This document shows, piece by piece, positions 1 through 7,958 of a DNA stretch of 64,000 nt. The DNA comes from Erythrobacteraceae bacterium CFH 75059 (GTDB lineage: Bacteria; Pseudomonadota; Alphaproteobacteria; Sphingomonadales; Sphingomonadaceae): assembly GCA_004331795.1 (NCBI GenBank), contig SJSR01000002.1, forward strand, positions 124,001 to 188,000, written 5' to 3'. Under the pieces are notes generated by a model. It made no database searches. It saw only the letters and a list, made by a program, of their open reading frames with translations, and was not told the DNA's origin. Each line of letters begins with the position of its first letter. The first letter of the stretch is position 1. The position numbers were made by a program, and so were the translations under genes.

Positions 1-1
1 A

Positions 2-997
2 GAGAGCCGGATCGACCCCGTGGCCGGCAAGCGCAATCCGGCCGATTTCGCCATCTGGCGCCGCACGCCGGCGGGCGAGACGCGGCAGATGGAGTGGGAC
101 TCGCCCTGGGGCCGCGGCGCGCCGGGCTGGCATCTGGAATGCTCAGTGATGAGCGGGGCGGTGCTCGGCTTCCCGTTCGACATTCACACCGGCGGCATCG
201 ACCACCGCGAGATCCACCACCCGAACGAGATCGCGCAGAACCAGGCGCATTGCTGCACCGATGGCCTCGACGTGGCGGAGAACAGCGGCGCGCGCTTCTG
301 GATGCACAACAACTTCCTCGTCGACCGAACGGGCAAGATGTCGAAATCGTCCGGCGAGTTCCTGCGCCTGCAACTGTTGATCGACCGCGGCTACCACCCG
401 CTCGCCTACCGCCTGATGTGCCTGCAGGCGCATTACCGCAGCGAGCTGGAGTTCAGCTGGGAGGGACTGCACGCGGCGCTCACACGGCTGAAGCGGATGA
501 TCATGGCGGTGGAGGCTGTCACGCTTCGTCATGCTGAACTCGTTTCAGCATCCAACTTGCCGGAAAGCGTTCAGCGCGATGGGAAGAGATGGACCCTGAA
601 CCAGATCCAGGGTGACGGTGCAGGAGGGCTGCAGGGGCAGCTCCACACCTTCGATGGCGCAGTCTCGGACGACCTCAACACCGCCATCGCGCTGACCAGC
701 CTCGAGGACGTGCTCGGCGCGAAGCGGGTGGAGCCGGAGCGGAAGCTGTCGCTGGTCGCGGCCATGGATCGCGTGCTCGGCCTCGACCTCCTCAACCTCA
801 CCCGCGCCGACCTTCGGATCCGCCCCAAGGCGGCGCAGATCACCGAAGCCGAGATCAAAGCCGCGCTCGAACGTCGCAGGGAAGCGCGCGCGGCGAAGGA
901 TTTCGCCACTTCGGATGCCATTCGCGACGAGCTCGCGGCGCAGGGTGTCGAGGTGATGGACGGCGATCCGCTGGGCTGGGAGTGGAAGCTGGGATGA
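2..997 (+). CDS. cysS: Cysteinyl-tRNA synthetase, 5' end outside the window
   Basis: Charges tRNA-Cys with cysteine in the cytoplasm. Only the C-terminal 331 residues are visible; the reading frame is open to the left edge, so the gene starts upstream. Seen: the zinc-site pieces WHLECS and HHPNEIAQ, the class I signature KMSKS at about nt 335-349, and a C-terminal DALR-type helical region ending DGDPLGWEWKLG, which is typical of the alphaproteobacterial enzyme. Between the catalytic core and the helical domain (codons at about 518-635) lies an extra segment of some 30-37 residues, encoded by a palindromic repeat described separately. The reading frame stays open through it, so the enzyme should still be made. 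The stop overlaps the ATG of the next gene by four bases (ATGA). Confidence 0.96.
   Translation, partial: ESRIDPVAGKRNPADFAIWRRTPAGETRQMEWDSPWGRGAPGWHLECSVMSGAVLGFPFDIHTGGIDHREIHHPNEIAQNQAHCCTDGLDVAENSGARFWMHNNFLVDRTGKMSKSSGEFLRLQLLIDRGYHPLAYRLMCLQAHYRSELEFSWEGLHAALTRLKRMIMAVEAVTLRHAELVSASNLPESVQRDGKRWTLNQIQGDGAGGLQGQLHTFDGAVSDDLNTAIALTSLEDVLGAKRVEPERKLSLVAAMDRVLGLDLLNLTRADLRIRPKAAQITEAEIKAALERRREARAAKDFATSDAIRDELAAQGVEVMDGDPLGWEWKLG
523..618 (+). repeat. Palindromic repeat element inserted in frame in cysS
   Basis: Two hairpins sit about 40 bases apart. The first pairs ATGCTGAA (531-538) with TTCAGCAT (544-551) around a 5-base loop. The second pairs ACCCTG (593-598) with CAGGGT (608-613). 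Translated, the element gives the peptide pieces LRHAELVSAS and KRWTLNQIQGDG. From memory of bacterial genomes, this nucleotide pair (GTCATGCTGAAC...TTCAGCATCC and GGACCCTGAA...CCAGGGTGAC) is a dispersed repeat normally found between genes, and similar peptides appear in over-called small ORFs. I could not search for it. Only one copy is present in this window. The insertion lies at a linker between domains, where extra length is likely tolerated. Confidence 0.75.
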
Positions 998-1932
998 CCA
1001 TCGCCGTCCTGTCCGCCCTGATCCGCCCGCTGGTGGAACCGCGCCTGCCCGCATGGGTGGAGCCGCGCTGGTTCCTGTCGCAGGAAGAAGCGCTGGATCT
1101 TGCCCCGCAGGCGGAGATCGGCTGGTTCGACTTCCCCCGGCCGGAACCGATGGTTGAGGTGGTCACCGCCGCCACGAACCTCCGATGGCTCAACTCGATC
1201 TATGCCGGACTCGATTTCCTGCCGCTCCACCTGCTGCACGAGCGCGGAGTGACGGTCACCAATGGCGCCGGCATCAACGCCGTGACGATTGCGGAATACG
1301 TCGTCATGATGATGCTTGCTCATGCCAAGGGACTTCCTGAGGTCGTCCGGGCGCAGGACCGGCGCGACTGGCTGCACGACAGTCCGGGCAAGCGCGAGCT
1401 GGCGGGCGAGCGCGTGCTCCTGCTGGGACTTGGGGCCATCGGTTCGCTGATCAGGACGAGGCTTGAGGCGTTCGGCATGGAGGTGACGGCGGTGCGCCGT
1501 TCAGCCGCGGGCGGGGCGCTCGGCCCGCATGAGTGGCGGGCGCGGCTCGGGGAATTCGACTGGATCATCCTTGCCGTTCCCGCCACGCCGGAAACCGAGC
1601 GGATGATCGGTGCGGACGAGCTGGCCGCGATGAAGGGCACGGCGGTGCTCGTGAACGTTGCCCGCGGCAGCGTGGTGGACCAGCAGGCGCTCGTGTCCGC
1701 GCTGGCGCAGCGCCGGATCGAGGCGGCGCTGCTGGATGTCACCGACCCCGAACCGCTGCCGCCCGGCCATCCGTTGTGGGCCGCGGCCAACGCGCTGCTG
1801 ACGATGCACCTGTCCGGCCGCGCCCAGACGAAGATGTTCGCGCGCAGTGCCGACCGCTTCGTCGAAAACCTCGCGCGCTGGCACGCGGGTGAGCCGGTGC
1901 AGCCGCAGATGGATCTTCTCAGGGGCTACTGA
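994..1932 (+). CDS. D-isomer-specific 2-hydroxyacid dehydrogenase family protein
   Basis: NAD(P)-dependent 2-hydroxyacid oxidoreductase of 312 residues; the substrate is unknown. The Rossmann motif GLGAIG is at residues 145-150. The family's catalytic triad is recognisable as Arg224 (NVARGS), Glu253 (DPEPL) and His272 (TMHLSG). The N-terminal catalytic half is more divergent than in glycerate or lactate dehydrogenases, resembling the glyoxylate/hydroxypyruvate reductase A-like branch. The start at 994 is chosen because its ATG overlaps the cysS stop (ATGA), implying translational coupling. The tail converges with the minus-strand gene at 1919 and overlaps it by 14 bases. Confidence 0.88.
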   Translation: MTIAVLSALIRPLVEPRLPAWVEPRWFLSQEEALDLAPQAEIGWFDFPRPEPMVEVVTAATNLRWLNSIYAGLDFLPLHLLHERGVTVTNGAGINAVTIAEYVVMMMLAHAKGLPEVVRAQDRRDWLHDSPGKRELAGERVLLLGLGAIGSLIRTRLEAFGMEVTAVRRSAAGGALGPHEWRARLGEFDWIILAVPATPETERMIGADELAAMKGTAVLVNVARGSVVDQQALVSALAQRRIEAALLDVTDPEPLPPGHPLWAAANALLTMHLSGRAQTKMFARSADRFVENLARWHAGEPVQPQMDLLRGY

Positions 1933-2272
1933 CCGGCGGCCCGCCGTCTTCCAGCAGCAGCAGATCACATGTGACGACCACGCGTGGCCGGGGCGCGAAC
2001 ACCTGATCGACGGAGGTGATCCGGGCATCGGCAACCAAGCGGCGTGGCAGGCTGAACTCGTGCTCCTCCAGCTCGGTGATGAAGCGGTCGGCTGCCTCCA
2101 GCGTTCCGTTCCCTGCGAATTCGAGCGTGAGCACATGACGGCACCCCGTGAAGGTGATGCTGGACCATGGCCGTTCCTCGTGGCTGAGGACCGACGCCGC
2201 GTGCCCGCAGAGCCGCATCAGCGCCTCGCGCAGCCGCGCGCCATCGCCGCGCGCTCTGTTCGCCGCCCGCAT
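1919..2272 (-). CDS. Conserved hypothetical protein, 117 residues
   Basis: No function recognised. The product is soluble, with an N-terminal charged helix, a central strand-rich part (SSITFTGCRHVLTLEF) and a C-terminal run of strands ending VVVTCDLLLLEDG. It has no signal peptide or membrane segment. The composition fits an alpha+beta domain like those seen in small uncharacterised proteins of sphingomonads. ATG 2272 lies two bases past the stop of the preceding small gene, and an in-frame GTG at 2281 would overlap it, so the two genes are probably cotranscribed and coupled. The pair is divergent from the S24 regulator at 2556, which could control it. Confidence 0.7.
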   Translation of the reverse strand: MRAANRARGDGARLREALMRLCGHAASVLSHEERPWSSITFTGCRHVLTLEFAGNGTLEAADRFITELEEHEFSLPRRLVADARITSVDQVFAPRPRVVVTCDLLLLEDGGPPVSSP

Positions 2273-2273
2273 C

Positions 2274-2477
2274 CTATGCACTCCGCCGCGCCGGGTCGCG
2301 CCGAGCGGACGCGTACCGCTCCATGAACTGTTCGACCCGGCGGGCCGTCTCGGCACGCGGCGTTCGCCCGTTGCGCAGATCGAGCACGAAGCGCGGATCG
2401 TGAGTCGCGAGGCGCCCGAACAGCGTCGGCGGCATGTCGTGGTCGCGCAGGAAACGCTCGATTTTGCGGATGAGCAT
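2274..2477 (-). CDS. Small conserved DNA-binding-like protein, 67 residues
   Basis: This short basic protein begins MLIRKIERFLRDHDMPPTLFG and contains LATHDPRFVLDLRNGR and ETARRVEQFM. The arrangement (helix, turn, a helix with Asp-Pro-Arg-Phe, then an Arg-rich helix) resembles a minimal helix-turn-helix of the kind used by Cro/C1-like proteins: 'FLRDHDMPPTLFGRLA' matches the first two helices and 'RNGRTPRAETARRVEQFM' the last. DNA binding is inference. I recall closely similar short proteins in sphingomonads but no assigned name. It heads a two-gene minus-strand unit and is divergent from the S24-type regulator, sharing an 80-base intergenic region with it. Confidence 0.72.
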   Translation of the reverse strand: MLIRKIERFLRDHDMPPTLFGRLATHDPRFVLDLRNGRTPRAETARRVEQFMERYASARRDPARRSA

Positions 2478-2524
2478 CAGCTTCCCTCTTCAGAATCACT
2501 GTCGTTCCTGATTTGTTCCAGATG

Positions 2525-2540
2525 TCCTACTTGTCTAGGA
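2525..2540. promoter_or_regulatory. Inverted repeat, candidate operator
   Basis: TCCTA and TAGGA flank a six-base spacer in the AT-richer gap between the divergent small gene (2477) and the S24 regulator (2556). The repeat is 16 bases upstream of the regulator ATG. The position suits autoregulation by the S24 protein, but no binding data can be inferred from a 5-base half-site. Confidence 0.35.
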
Positions 2541-2555
2541 AAAAAACGAGACTAC

Positions 2556-3212
2556 ATGGGAAACATGGCGTCTCATGCCGATGATCCGCGGGAAGTGCTG
2601 CTGGCGGCGGCCAAGGCTGCGGACACCAGTCTGTCGCGCCTGTCGGTTTTGATCGGGCGGAACCCGAGCTATCTGCACCAGTTCGTGACCCGCGGAAGCC
2701 CCCGCCGTCTGGATGAGAGGGCGCGCCGCATCCTGAGCCAGTTTCTGCAGGTGAGCGAACGCAGTCTCGGTGCGGAGGAAAATTCCCATGCGGAGGCGGC
2801 AGCGGACGGCGGCTGGGCCGAGATCCCGCGGCTCGACCTCGGTGCGTCGGCAGGCGGCGGGGCGGTGGCAATGGAGGAGACGCCCTATGACGCGCTGCGC
2901 TTCTCGAGGCGCTGGCTGCGGACGCAGGGGCTGACCGCCGACCGGCTGTCGGTCATTCGGGTCGCCGGCGACTCGATGGAGCCAGTCCTGCGCGACGGAG
3001 ACGAGATTCTCGTTGACCGGTCCGCACATCGCTTCCGGGACGGCCTCCACGTCGTTCGTCTGGGCGACGCGCTGCTGGTGAAGCGGGTCGCCTCGCAGGG
3101 GTTCGGCCGCGTCATGCTGATCAGCGAGAACAAGGCCTATCCCCCGGTCGAGGTCGCCACCGAGGAACTGGAAATCATCGGCCGGGTGGTGTGGAAGGGC
3201 GGCAGGGTCTGA
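2556..3212 (+). CDS. S24/LexA-like transcriptional regulator with self-cleavage domain
   Basis: A 218-residue repressor-like protein. The N-terminal part (about 13-66) holds an XRE-like helix-turn-helix (LSRLSVLIGRNPSYLHQF). The C-terminal part is a peptidase S24 domain with nucleophile Ser140 (RVAGDSMEP) and general base Lys176 (LLVKRV). An Ala-Gly pair at residues 99-100 (GASAGGG) is in the right place for LexA-type self-cleavage. By family knowledge such proteins are released from DNA by RecA-stimulated or spontaneous cleavage. It is not LexA itself: the DNA-binding half is unlike LexA's winged helix. ATG 2556 and ATG 2565 are both possible; a longer upstream frame lacks protein-like sequence. 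It is divergent from the two small minus-strand genes. Confidence 0.85.
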   Translation: MGNMASHADDPREVLLAAAKAADTSLSRLSVLIGRNPSYLHQFVTRGSPRRLDERARRILSQFLQVSERSLGAEENSHAEAAADGGWAEIPRLDLGASAGGGAVAMEETPYDALRFSRRWLRTQGLTADRLSVIRVAGDSMEPVLRDGDEILVDRSAHRFRDGLHVVRLGDALLVKRVASQGFGRVMLISENKAYPPVEVATEELEIIGRVVWKGGRV

Positions 3213-3279
3213 CCGGCTTCGGGCGTCACCCGCGCTGCGGGGGGTTGCGGGATGCGGCAGGCGTGGCAAGGACAGCGGC

Positions 3280-3951
3280 ATGAGCGACACCCGCCCCTCG
3301 TCCCCGATGAAGGCCGCCATCCTCCCGGTCACGCCCCTGCAGCAGAATTGCACGCTGATCTGGTGCACGGCCACGCGGCGCGCGGCGCTCATCGATCCCG
3401 GAGGGGACCTGCCGCGGATCAAGTCGGCGGTGGCCAAGGCCGGTGTGGAGGTGGAGAAGATCCTGCTGACCCACGGGCACATCGACCATTGCGGAGAGGC
3501 CGGTGTGCTGGCCCGCGATCTCGGGGTGCCGATCGAGGGCCCGCATGAGGCGGACCGCTTCTGGATCGCCCGGCTGGACGAGGACGGCCAGCGCTTCGGC
3601 ATCGCCGGGCACGTGTTCGAGCCTGACCGCTGGCTGGTGGACGCAGACACGGTGACGGTGGGCGACCTGGTCCTCGACGTCTATCACTGTCCCGGTCACA
3701 CCCCCGGTCATGTGGTGTTCGTTCATCCGCCCAGCCGCTTCGCCATGGTGGGGGACGTGCTGTTCAAGGGGTCGGTCGGACGGACGGATTTCCCGCTCAG
3801 CGACCATGCGCAGCTCATCGAGTCGGTGACCGGCAAGCTCTGGCCGCTTGGCGACGACATCACCTTCATTCCTGGCCATGGTCCGGTCGGCACCTTCGGC
3901 GAGGAACGGCGCAGCAATCCGTTCGTCGGCGACGCGGTGCTGCGGTCCTAG
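3280..3951 (+). CDS. MBL-fold metallohydrolase, glyoxalase II-like
   Basis: A 223-residue cytoplasmic metallo-beta-lactamase-fold hydrolase. The dinuclear metal motif THGHIDH is at residues 64-70, followed by CPGHTPGH, GDVLFKGSVGRTD and a final FIPGHGP histidine. This is the set used by glyoxalase II and its short relatives of the YcbL/GloC type, which hydrolyse S-lactoylglutathione. The long C-terminal glutathione-binding domain of classical GloB is absent. An AAGGAC ribosome-binding site precedes ATG 3280 at good spacing. It stands alone between the S24 regulator and the rpmF operon. Confidence 0.88.
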   Translation: MSDTRPSSPMKAAILPVTPLQQNCTLIWCTATRRAALIDPGGDLPRIKSAVAKAGVEVEKILLTHGHIDHCGEAGVLARDLGVPIEGPHEADRFWIARLDEDGQRFGIAGHVFEPDRWLVDADTVTVGDLVLDVYHCPGHTPGHVVFVHPPSRFAMVGDVLFKGSVGRTDFPLSDHAQLIESVTGKLWPLGDDITFIPGHGPVGTFGEERRSNPFVGDAVLRS

Positions 3952-3964
3952 GGTGACGACCAGA

Positions 3965-3992
3965 TTGATTTGTGCGGAGGATGGCGTATAGG
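3965..3992 (+). promoter_or_regulatory. Candidate housekeeping promoter for rpmF-plsX-fabH
   Basis: TTGATT (3965-3970) and TATAGG (3987-3992) are separated by 16 bases. They lie about 120 bases upstream of rpmF in the only sizeable gap (3952-4111) before this operon. The match to the vegetative consensus is good for GC-rich DNA. The remaining leader of about 110 bases contains no gene that I can see. Confidence 0.5.
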
Positions 3993-4111
3993 CGCGCGCT
4001 TCGCCGCCATCGCTGAACCGGTGCTGGCAACTGCCCGGCGGCTTGTGCGAGAGCCGTCCGTCGCGTAGGCGGGCGGGCAGTACCGAGACAACACGAAGAC
4101 AAGGTGCCACC

Positions 4112-4291
4112 ATGGCAGTCCCGAAGAGAAAAGTATCGCCGCACCGCCGCGGCAACCGCCGTTCGCACGATGCGCTGAAGGTTGAGGCGTTTCACGAGTG
4201 CTCGAACTGCGGCGAGCTGAAGCGTCCGCACAATCTGTGCACCAAGTGCGGGTTCTACAACGGCCGCGAAATCCTCGCCGTCGGCGCCTGA
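4112..4291 (+). CDS. rpmF: 50S ribosomal protein L32
   Basis: A 59-residue large-subunit ribosomal protein, beginning with the invariant [14 protein letters not shown]. It keeps the CxxC pairs CSNC and CTKC, so this is the zinc-ribbon form of L32. ATG 4112 follows an AAGGTG ribosome-binding site. It is first in a run with plsX and fabH, the usual bacterial linkage of L32 with phospholipid synthesis. Confidence 0.97.
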   Translation: MAVPKRKVSPHRRGNRRSHDALKVEAFHECSNCGELKRPHNLCTKCGFYNGREILAVGA

Positions 4292-4316
4292 TCCTCCACG
4301 CCTGCCGGAGATCGCG

Positions 4317-5372
4317 ATGAGCCTGCCCCGTATCGCCGTCGATGCGATGGGCGGCGATGAAGGCGTGCGTGTCATGATCGAGGGCGCTGCGCTCGCGCGG
4401 CGCCGTCATGACCGCTTCAAGTTCCTCCTCGTCGGCGACGAGCAGCGCATCAAGGCGGCGCTGGACAATCACCCCGGCCTGTCCGGCGCGTCGGAAATCC
4501 TCCACTGCGACGATGTGGTGGGCGGTGACGAACGCCCGACCCAGGCGCTCCGCCGCGCGCGGACCACGTCCATGGGTCTGGCGATCGACGCGGTGAAGCG
4601 CGGGGCCGCCGGTGCGGCGGTCAGCTCCGGCAACACCGGCGCGCTGATGGCGATGAGCAAGCTCGCCCTGCGCACCATGCCGGGCATCGACCGCCCGGCG
4701 CTGGCGGCGTTGCTGCCGACGCTTGGCGACAACGATGTCATCATGCTGGACCTCGGCGCCAACAGCGAGTCGGACGTGCGCAATCTCGTGCAGTTCGCCA
4801 TCATGGGCGCGGCCTATTCGCGGATTGCCACCGGGCGGGCGGCGCCGCGCGTGCGGCTGCTGAACATCGGCACCGAGGAGATTAAGGGAACCGACGAACT
4901 GCAGGAAGCGGCCGCGCTGCTGCGCGGGGCGGAGGGGCTGTCGCTGCAGTTCGACGGCTTCATCGAAGCCGACAAGATCAACCGCGGCGACGTTGATGTC
5001 GTCGTCACGGACGGGTTCTCCGGCAACATCGCGCTCAAGGCGATCGAAGGGGCGGCCCGCTTCGTCACCGACCTGCTGCGGGCGGCGTTCACCAGCTCGC
5101 TGCGCTCGAAGATCGGATTTCTGGTGTCGCGTCCGGCCACGGAGCTGCTGCGCCATCACCTCGATCCCAACAACCACAACGGGGCGGTGTTTCTGGGCCT
5201 GAACGGGGTGGTCGTGAAAAGCCATGGCAGCGCCAACGCACTGGGCGTGGCCAATGCGGTGGCGGTTGCGGCCCGGCTGCTGGAAGACAGGCTCATCGAC
5301 CGGATCGCGGCCGACCTCGAGGAACTCTCCCACCGGCAGGTGTCGGGCGGCCGTCCTCCCGAGGCGGCGTGA
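4317..5372 (+). CDS. plsX: Phosphate acyltransferase PlsX
   Basis: Converts acyl-ACP and phosphate to acyl-phosphate, the first step of phosphatidic acid synthesis by the PlsX/PlsY route; peripheral on the inner membrane. The 351-residue length is normal for the family. Hallmarks are the N-terminal [11 protein letters not shown], the [10 protein letters not shown] motif, MLDLGANSE, and the C-terminal [13 protein letters not shown]. The end overlaps the fabH start by three bases (GTGA), so acyl-phosphate synthesis and fatty-acid initiation are translationally coupled. Confidence 0.97.
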   Translation: MSLPRIAVDAMGGDEGVRVMIEGAALARRRHDRFKFLLVGDEQRIKAALDNHPGLSGASEILHCDDVVGGDERPTQALRRARTTSMGLAIDAVKRGAAGAAVSSGNTGALMAMSKLALRTMPGIDRPALAALLPTLGDNDVIMLDLGANSESDVRNLVQFAIMGAAYSRIATGRAAPRVRLLNIGTEEIKGTDELQEAAALLRGAEGLSLQFDGFIEADKINRGDVDVVVTDGFSGNIALKAIEGAARFVTDLLRAAFTSSLRSKIGFLVSRPATELLRHHLDPNNHNGAVFLGLNGVVVKSHGSANALGVANAVAVAARLLEDRLIDRIAADLEELSHRQVSGGRPPEAA

Positions 5373-6337
5373 CCCTGCGCGCCGTCATCCGCGGCACGGG
5401 CTCGGCGCTGCCGGCGCGGGTGGTCACGAACGCCGAACTGGCGCAGACGGTGGACACCAGCGACGAGTGGATCCGCGAGCGCACCGGCATTGCGCAGCGC
5501 TACATCGCCGGTGACGGGGAGACGACCGGGACACTCGCCACGGCCGCGGCCCGTGCGGCCGTCGACGCGGCCGGCATCGATCCGCAGACGATCGACCTCA
5601 TCATTCTGGCAACCGCCACGCCTGACCGCACCTTTCCGGCCACCGCCACGAGCGTGCAACGCGCGCTTGGCTGTGGCGGGGGCATCGCCTTCGACATGCA
5701 GGCCGTCTGCTCGGGCTTCGTCTATGCTCTGGCTACGGCGGAGTCGCTGCTGCGGACGGGCGTCGCCAGGCGGGCGCTGGTGATCGGTGCCGAAACCTTC
5801 AGTCGCATCCTCGACTGGGAGGACCGGGCGACCTGCGTGCTGTTCGGCGACGGGGCCGGGGCGGTCGTGCTGACGGCCGAGGACGTCGCCGACGAGGGGC
5901 CGGGCATCCTGTGCGCGCGGCTGCACGCCGACGGCACGCACGAGGACCTTCTGTACGTCGATGGCGGCCCGTCGAGCACCGGAACGGTCGGCAAGCTGCG
6001 CATGGCCGGGCGCGAGGTCTTCCGTCATGCCGTTCACAATCTGGCGACCGTGCTGGAGGACGTGATCGGCAGCGCCGGCATCACCGCCGACGCCATCGAC
6101 TGGATCGTTCCGCATCAGGCCAACGCGCGCATCCTCTCCGCCACCGCCCGGAAGATCGGCGTGCCGGAGGAGCGCGTGGTCGTGACGGTCGACCGGCATG
6201 CCAACACCTCCGCGGCGTCGGTGCCGCTCGCACTCGATGCGGCGGTGCGCGACGGCCGGGTTCAGCCGGGACAGCTGGTCCTGCTGGAAGCGATGGGAGG
6301 CGGGTTCACCTGGGGTGCCATCCTGCTCCGCATGTAG
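5369..6337 (+). CDS. fabH: 3-oxoacyl-ACP synthase III (KAS III)
   Basis: Condenses acetyl-CoA with malonyl-ACP to start type II fatty-acid synthesis. The 322-residue protein carries the catalytic triad Cys114 (AVCSGF), His249 (VPHQAN) and Asn279 (HANTSA), plus the N-terminal [12 protein letters not shown] signature. The start is GTG 5369, overlapping the plsX stop as GTGA. It lies downstream of plsX and upstream of ihfA with a 71-base gap. Confidence 0.97.
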   Translation: MTLRAVIRGTGSALPARVVTNAELAQTVDTSDEWIRERTGIAQRYIAGDGETTGTLATAAARAAVDAAGIDPQTIDLIILATATPDRTFPATATSVQRALGCGGGIAFDMQAVCSGFVYALATAESLLRTGVARRALVIGAETFSRILDWEDRATCVLFGDGAGAVVLTAEDVADEGPGILCARLHADGTHEDLLYVDGGPSSTGTVGKLRMAGREVFRHAVHNLATVLEDVIGSAGITADAIDWIVPHQANARILSATARKIGVPEERVVVTVDRHANTSAASVPLALDAAVRDGRVQPGQLVLLEAMGGGFTWGAILLRM

Positions 6338-6354
6338 CCCGCCGTTTGTGTTTT

Positions 6355-6367
6355 CACTTGATAAGTG
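6355..6367. promoter_or_regulatory. AT-rich inverted repeat ahead of ihfA
   Basis: CACTT and AAGTG flank GAT in a low-GC pocket between fabH and ihfA, 42 bases upstream of the ihfA start. The AT-rich stretch around it (6344-6376) is the likely ihfA promoter region and the repeat a possible operator. IHF autoregulation is known in enterobacteria, but this site does not match the IHF consensus, so the link is inference. Confidence 0.35.
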
Positions 6368-6408
6368 TTAGAGTGCAACCGGGTGGCGTCGCTTTTGGGA
6401 GGCGGAAA

Positions 6409-6711
6409 ATGCGAATGCTGGGAACCCTGACCCGGGCTGATCTGGCGGAAACGATCAACCGCAAGATGGGGCTTTCGCGTGCGGAGTCGCTGCAGCTGGT
6501 CGAAGCGATCCTGCGGCACATGTGCCAGGCGATGTCGAACGGGGAGAACGTGAAGATCTCCGGGTTCGGCAGCTTCATTCTCCGCGACAAGAACGAACGG
6601 ATCGGACGCAATCCCAAGACTGGCGTGGAGGTGCCGATCACGCCGCGCCGGGTGCTCACCTTCCGTGCCAGCCAGCTCATGAAGGACCGGATCCAGCAGG
6701 CCGACATGTGA
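6409..6711 (+). CDS. ihfA: Integration host factor subunit alpha
   Basis: A 100-residue HU/IHF-family DNA-bending protein. It shows [18 protein letters not shown] at the N-terminus, the ISGFGSF turn, and the DNA-intercalating arm [18 protein letters not shown]. This is the alpha subunit rather than HU because of the GxNPKTGxExPITPRRV arm and the adjacent MerR gene. GGGAGGCGG precedes ATG 6409. Its last codons overlap the GTG start of the MerR-family gene by four bases. Confidence 0.96.
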   Translation: MRMLGTLTRADLAETINRKMGLSRAESLQLVEAILRHMCQAMSNGENVKISGFGSFILRDKNERIGRNPKTGVEVPITPRRVLTFRASQLMKDRIQQADM

Positions 6712-7121
6712 AAGACGACCTGTTCCCGGACGGGAAGACCGACGAGGCCTTGCGCACGATCGGGGAGGTCTGTCGCGCGCTGGACCTCAAGCCCCATGTG
6801 CTCAGATACTGGGAACAGCAGTTTCCGGAGCTGCAGCCCCTCAAGCGGTCCGGCGGGCGTCGTTACTATCGCCCGGAGGACGTGCGCCTGCTGAAACGCA
6901 TCGACGACCTGCTGAACCGGCAGGGTTACACGATCAGGGGAGCGCGGGTCGCGCTGTCATTGGCCCGGAAAACGGCTGCGGGCGCCGCGGAGAGCACGGG
7001 ACCGGCTCGCACCCACGCAGCGGCCGAGCCGCCTTTGTCTCCCGCACCCTTCGACACGCAGCAACTCGCCGAGCGTCTGCGCCAGATCCGCAACACGCTG
7101 GCGGCAGCACTGACGCGCTGA
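6708..7121 (+). CDS. MerR-family transcriptional regulator
   Basis: A 137-residue regulator. The N-terminal winged helix is clear ([20 protein letters not shown], then [18 protein letters not shown]), but there is no cysteine-based metal-sensing end; the C-terminus is low-complexity Ala/Pro with a final helix. The start GTG 6708 overlaps the ihfA stop (GTGA). Genes of this type follow ihfA in many alphaproteobacteria and have no assigned signal. Confidence 0.93.
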   Translation: MKDDLFPDGKTDEALRTIGEVCRALDLKPHVLRYWEQQFPELQPLKRSGGRRYYRPEDVRLLKRIDDLLNRQGYTIRGARVALSLARKTAAGAAESTGPARTHAAAEPPLSPAPFDTQQLAERLRQIRNTLAAALTR

Positions 7122-7163
7122 CGCGCGGCGGGCGCGGCATGCGGCCGCTTTACCTACCCTGCC

Positions 7164-7949
7164 TCAGCGGGCGCCGGCGCGCTGAAGAACGGGTTCCAGC
7201 TGCGCCCAGGTGGACGCCTCGACCTTCTGCCCATTGACGAGGAAGGACGGGGTTCCCCGGATGTCGAGCTGCTCCGACTGGGTCTGCGACTGCTGCGCAA
7301 GGCGCTCGAGCGACGCCGAGTCGGCAAGGCATTGGCGCGCCTGCTGCTCGCCAAGGCCGCGGGCGGCGAAGAAGTCGAAGAAACCCGCGACTTCGGCGGC
7401 TCGTACGAAGCGCTGCTGCTCGGGCAGGGCGAGTGCCTGCTCGAACGCCGCCTGGTTGGCGAACACCGGCTCGAGCAGCGCCTGCTGGTTGGCGAGCACC
7501 TGCTCCGACAGGGCAGCGCCCGTGCCTTCCGGCCCGCAGCGGACGAGGCGTGCCAGCACGAGATCGTGAGGGCCGTGAATCTGGTTGCGCATTTCGAGGC
7601 TTACGCGCCCGGTGCTGACATAGCGCTCCTTAAGCTCGGGCGTGCCGGTCTGGTTGAACTGCGCGCACGCCGGGCAGGTCAGCGAAAGGTATTCGACGAC
7701 CTGGATCGGCGCCTGCGGATTGCCGATCAGGAAGCCGCCTTCTGGGGTGGTCTGCACCACATCGGTCCATGACTGCCCCGCCGGCGGGGCCACTGCGGCG
7801 ACCGGATCACCCTCGAGCGCGCCCGCCGACGGCGAACCGCCCGACCCGCAGCCCGCAGCCAGTAGCGCGAGCGGCAGGGTGAAGGCAGGCAGGGCGCGGC
7901 GCGTCCGGGCACCGCCGGCAAGTCGGGTCGTCATGCAGTCAGTCCTCAT
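7164..7949 (-). CDS. DsbA-family thioredoxin-fold lipoprotein
   Basis: A 261-residue envelope thiol-disulfide protein. The N-terminus has basic residues, a hydrophobic segment and a lipobox LLAAGC, so membrane anchoring through a lipidated cysteine is likely. The DsbA-like domain starts near VVEYLSLTCPACAQF with a CPAC active site and ends with a cis-proline region (RGTPSFLVNG). Two starts are possible (ATG 7949 or 7934); the shorter one gives a cleaner signal peptide. It lies nine bases after a second DsbA-like gene, so the two are probably cotranscribed. Roles in disulfide formation or isomerisation are inferred from the family. Confidence 0.87.
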   Translation of the reverse strand: MRTDCMTTRLAGGARTRRALPAFTLPLALLAAGCGSGGSPSAGALEGDPVAAVAPPAGQSWTDVVQTTPEGGFLIGNPQAPIQVVEYLSLTCPACAQFNQTGTPELKERYVSTGRVSLEMRNQIHGPHDLVLARLVRCGPEGTGAALSEQVLANQQALLEPVFANQAAFEQALALPEQQRFVRAAEVAGFFDFFAARGLGEQQARQCLADSASLERLAQQSQTQSEQLDIRGTPSFLVNGQKVEASTWAQLEPVLQRAGAR

Positions 7950-7958
7950 GCAGTGGAG

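Noticed and set aside
7122-7163. tRNA or regulatory RNA after the MerR gene
   Set aside because: The gap is only 42 bases and gives no cloverleaf or stable hairpin with a T-run.
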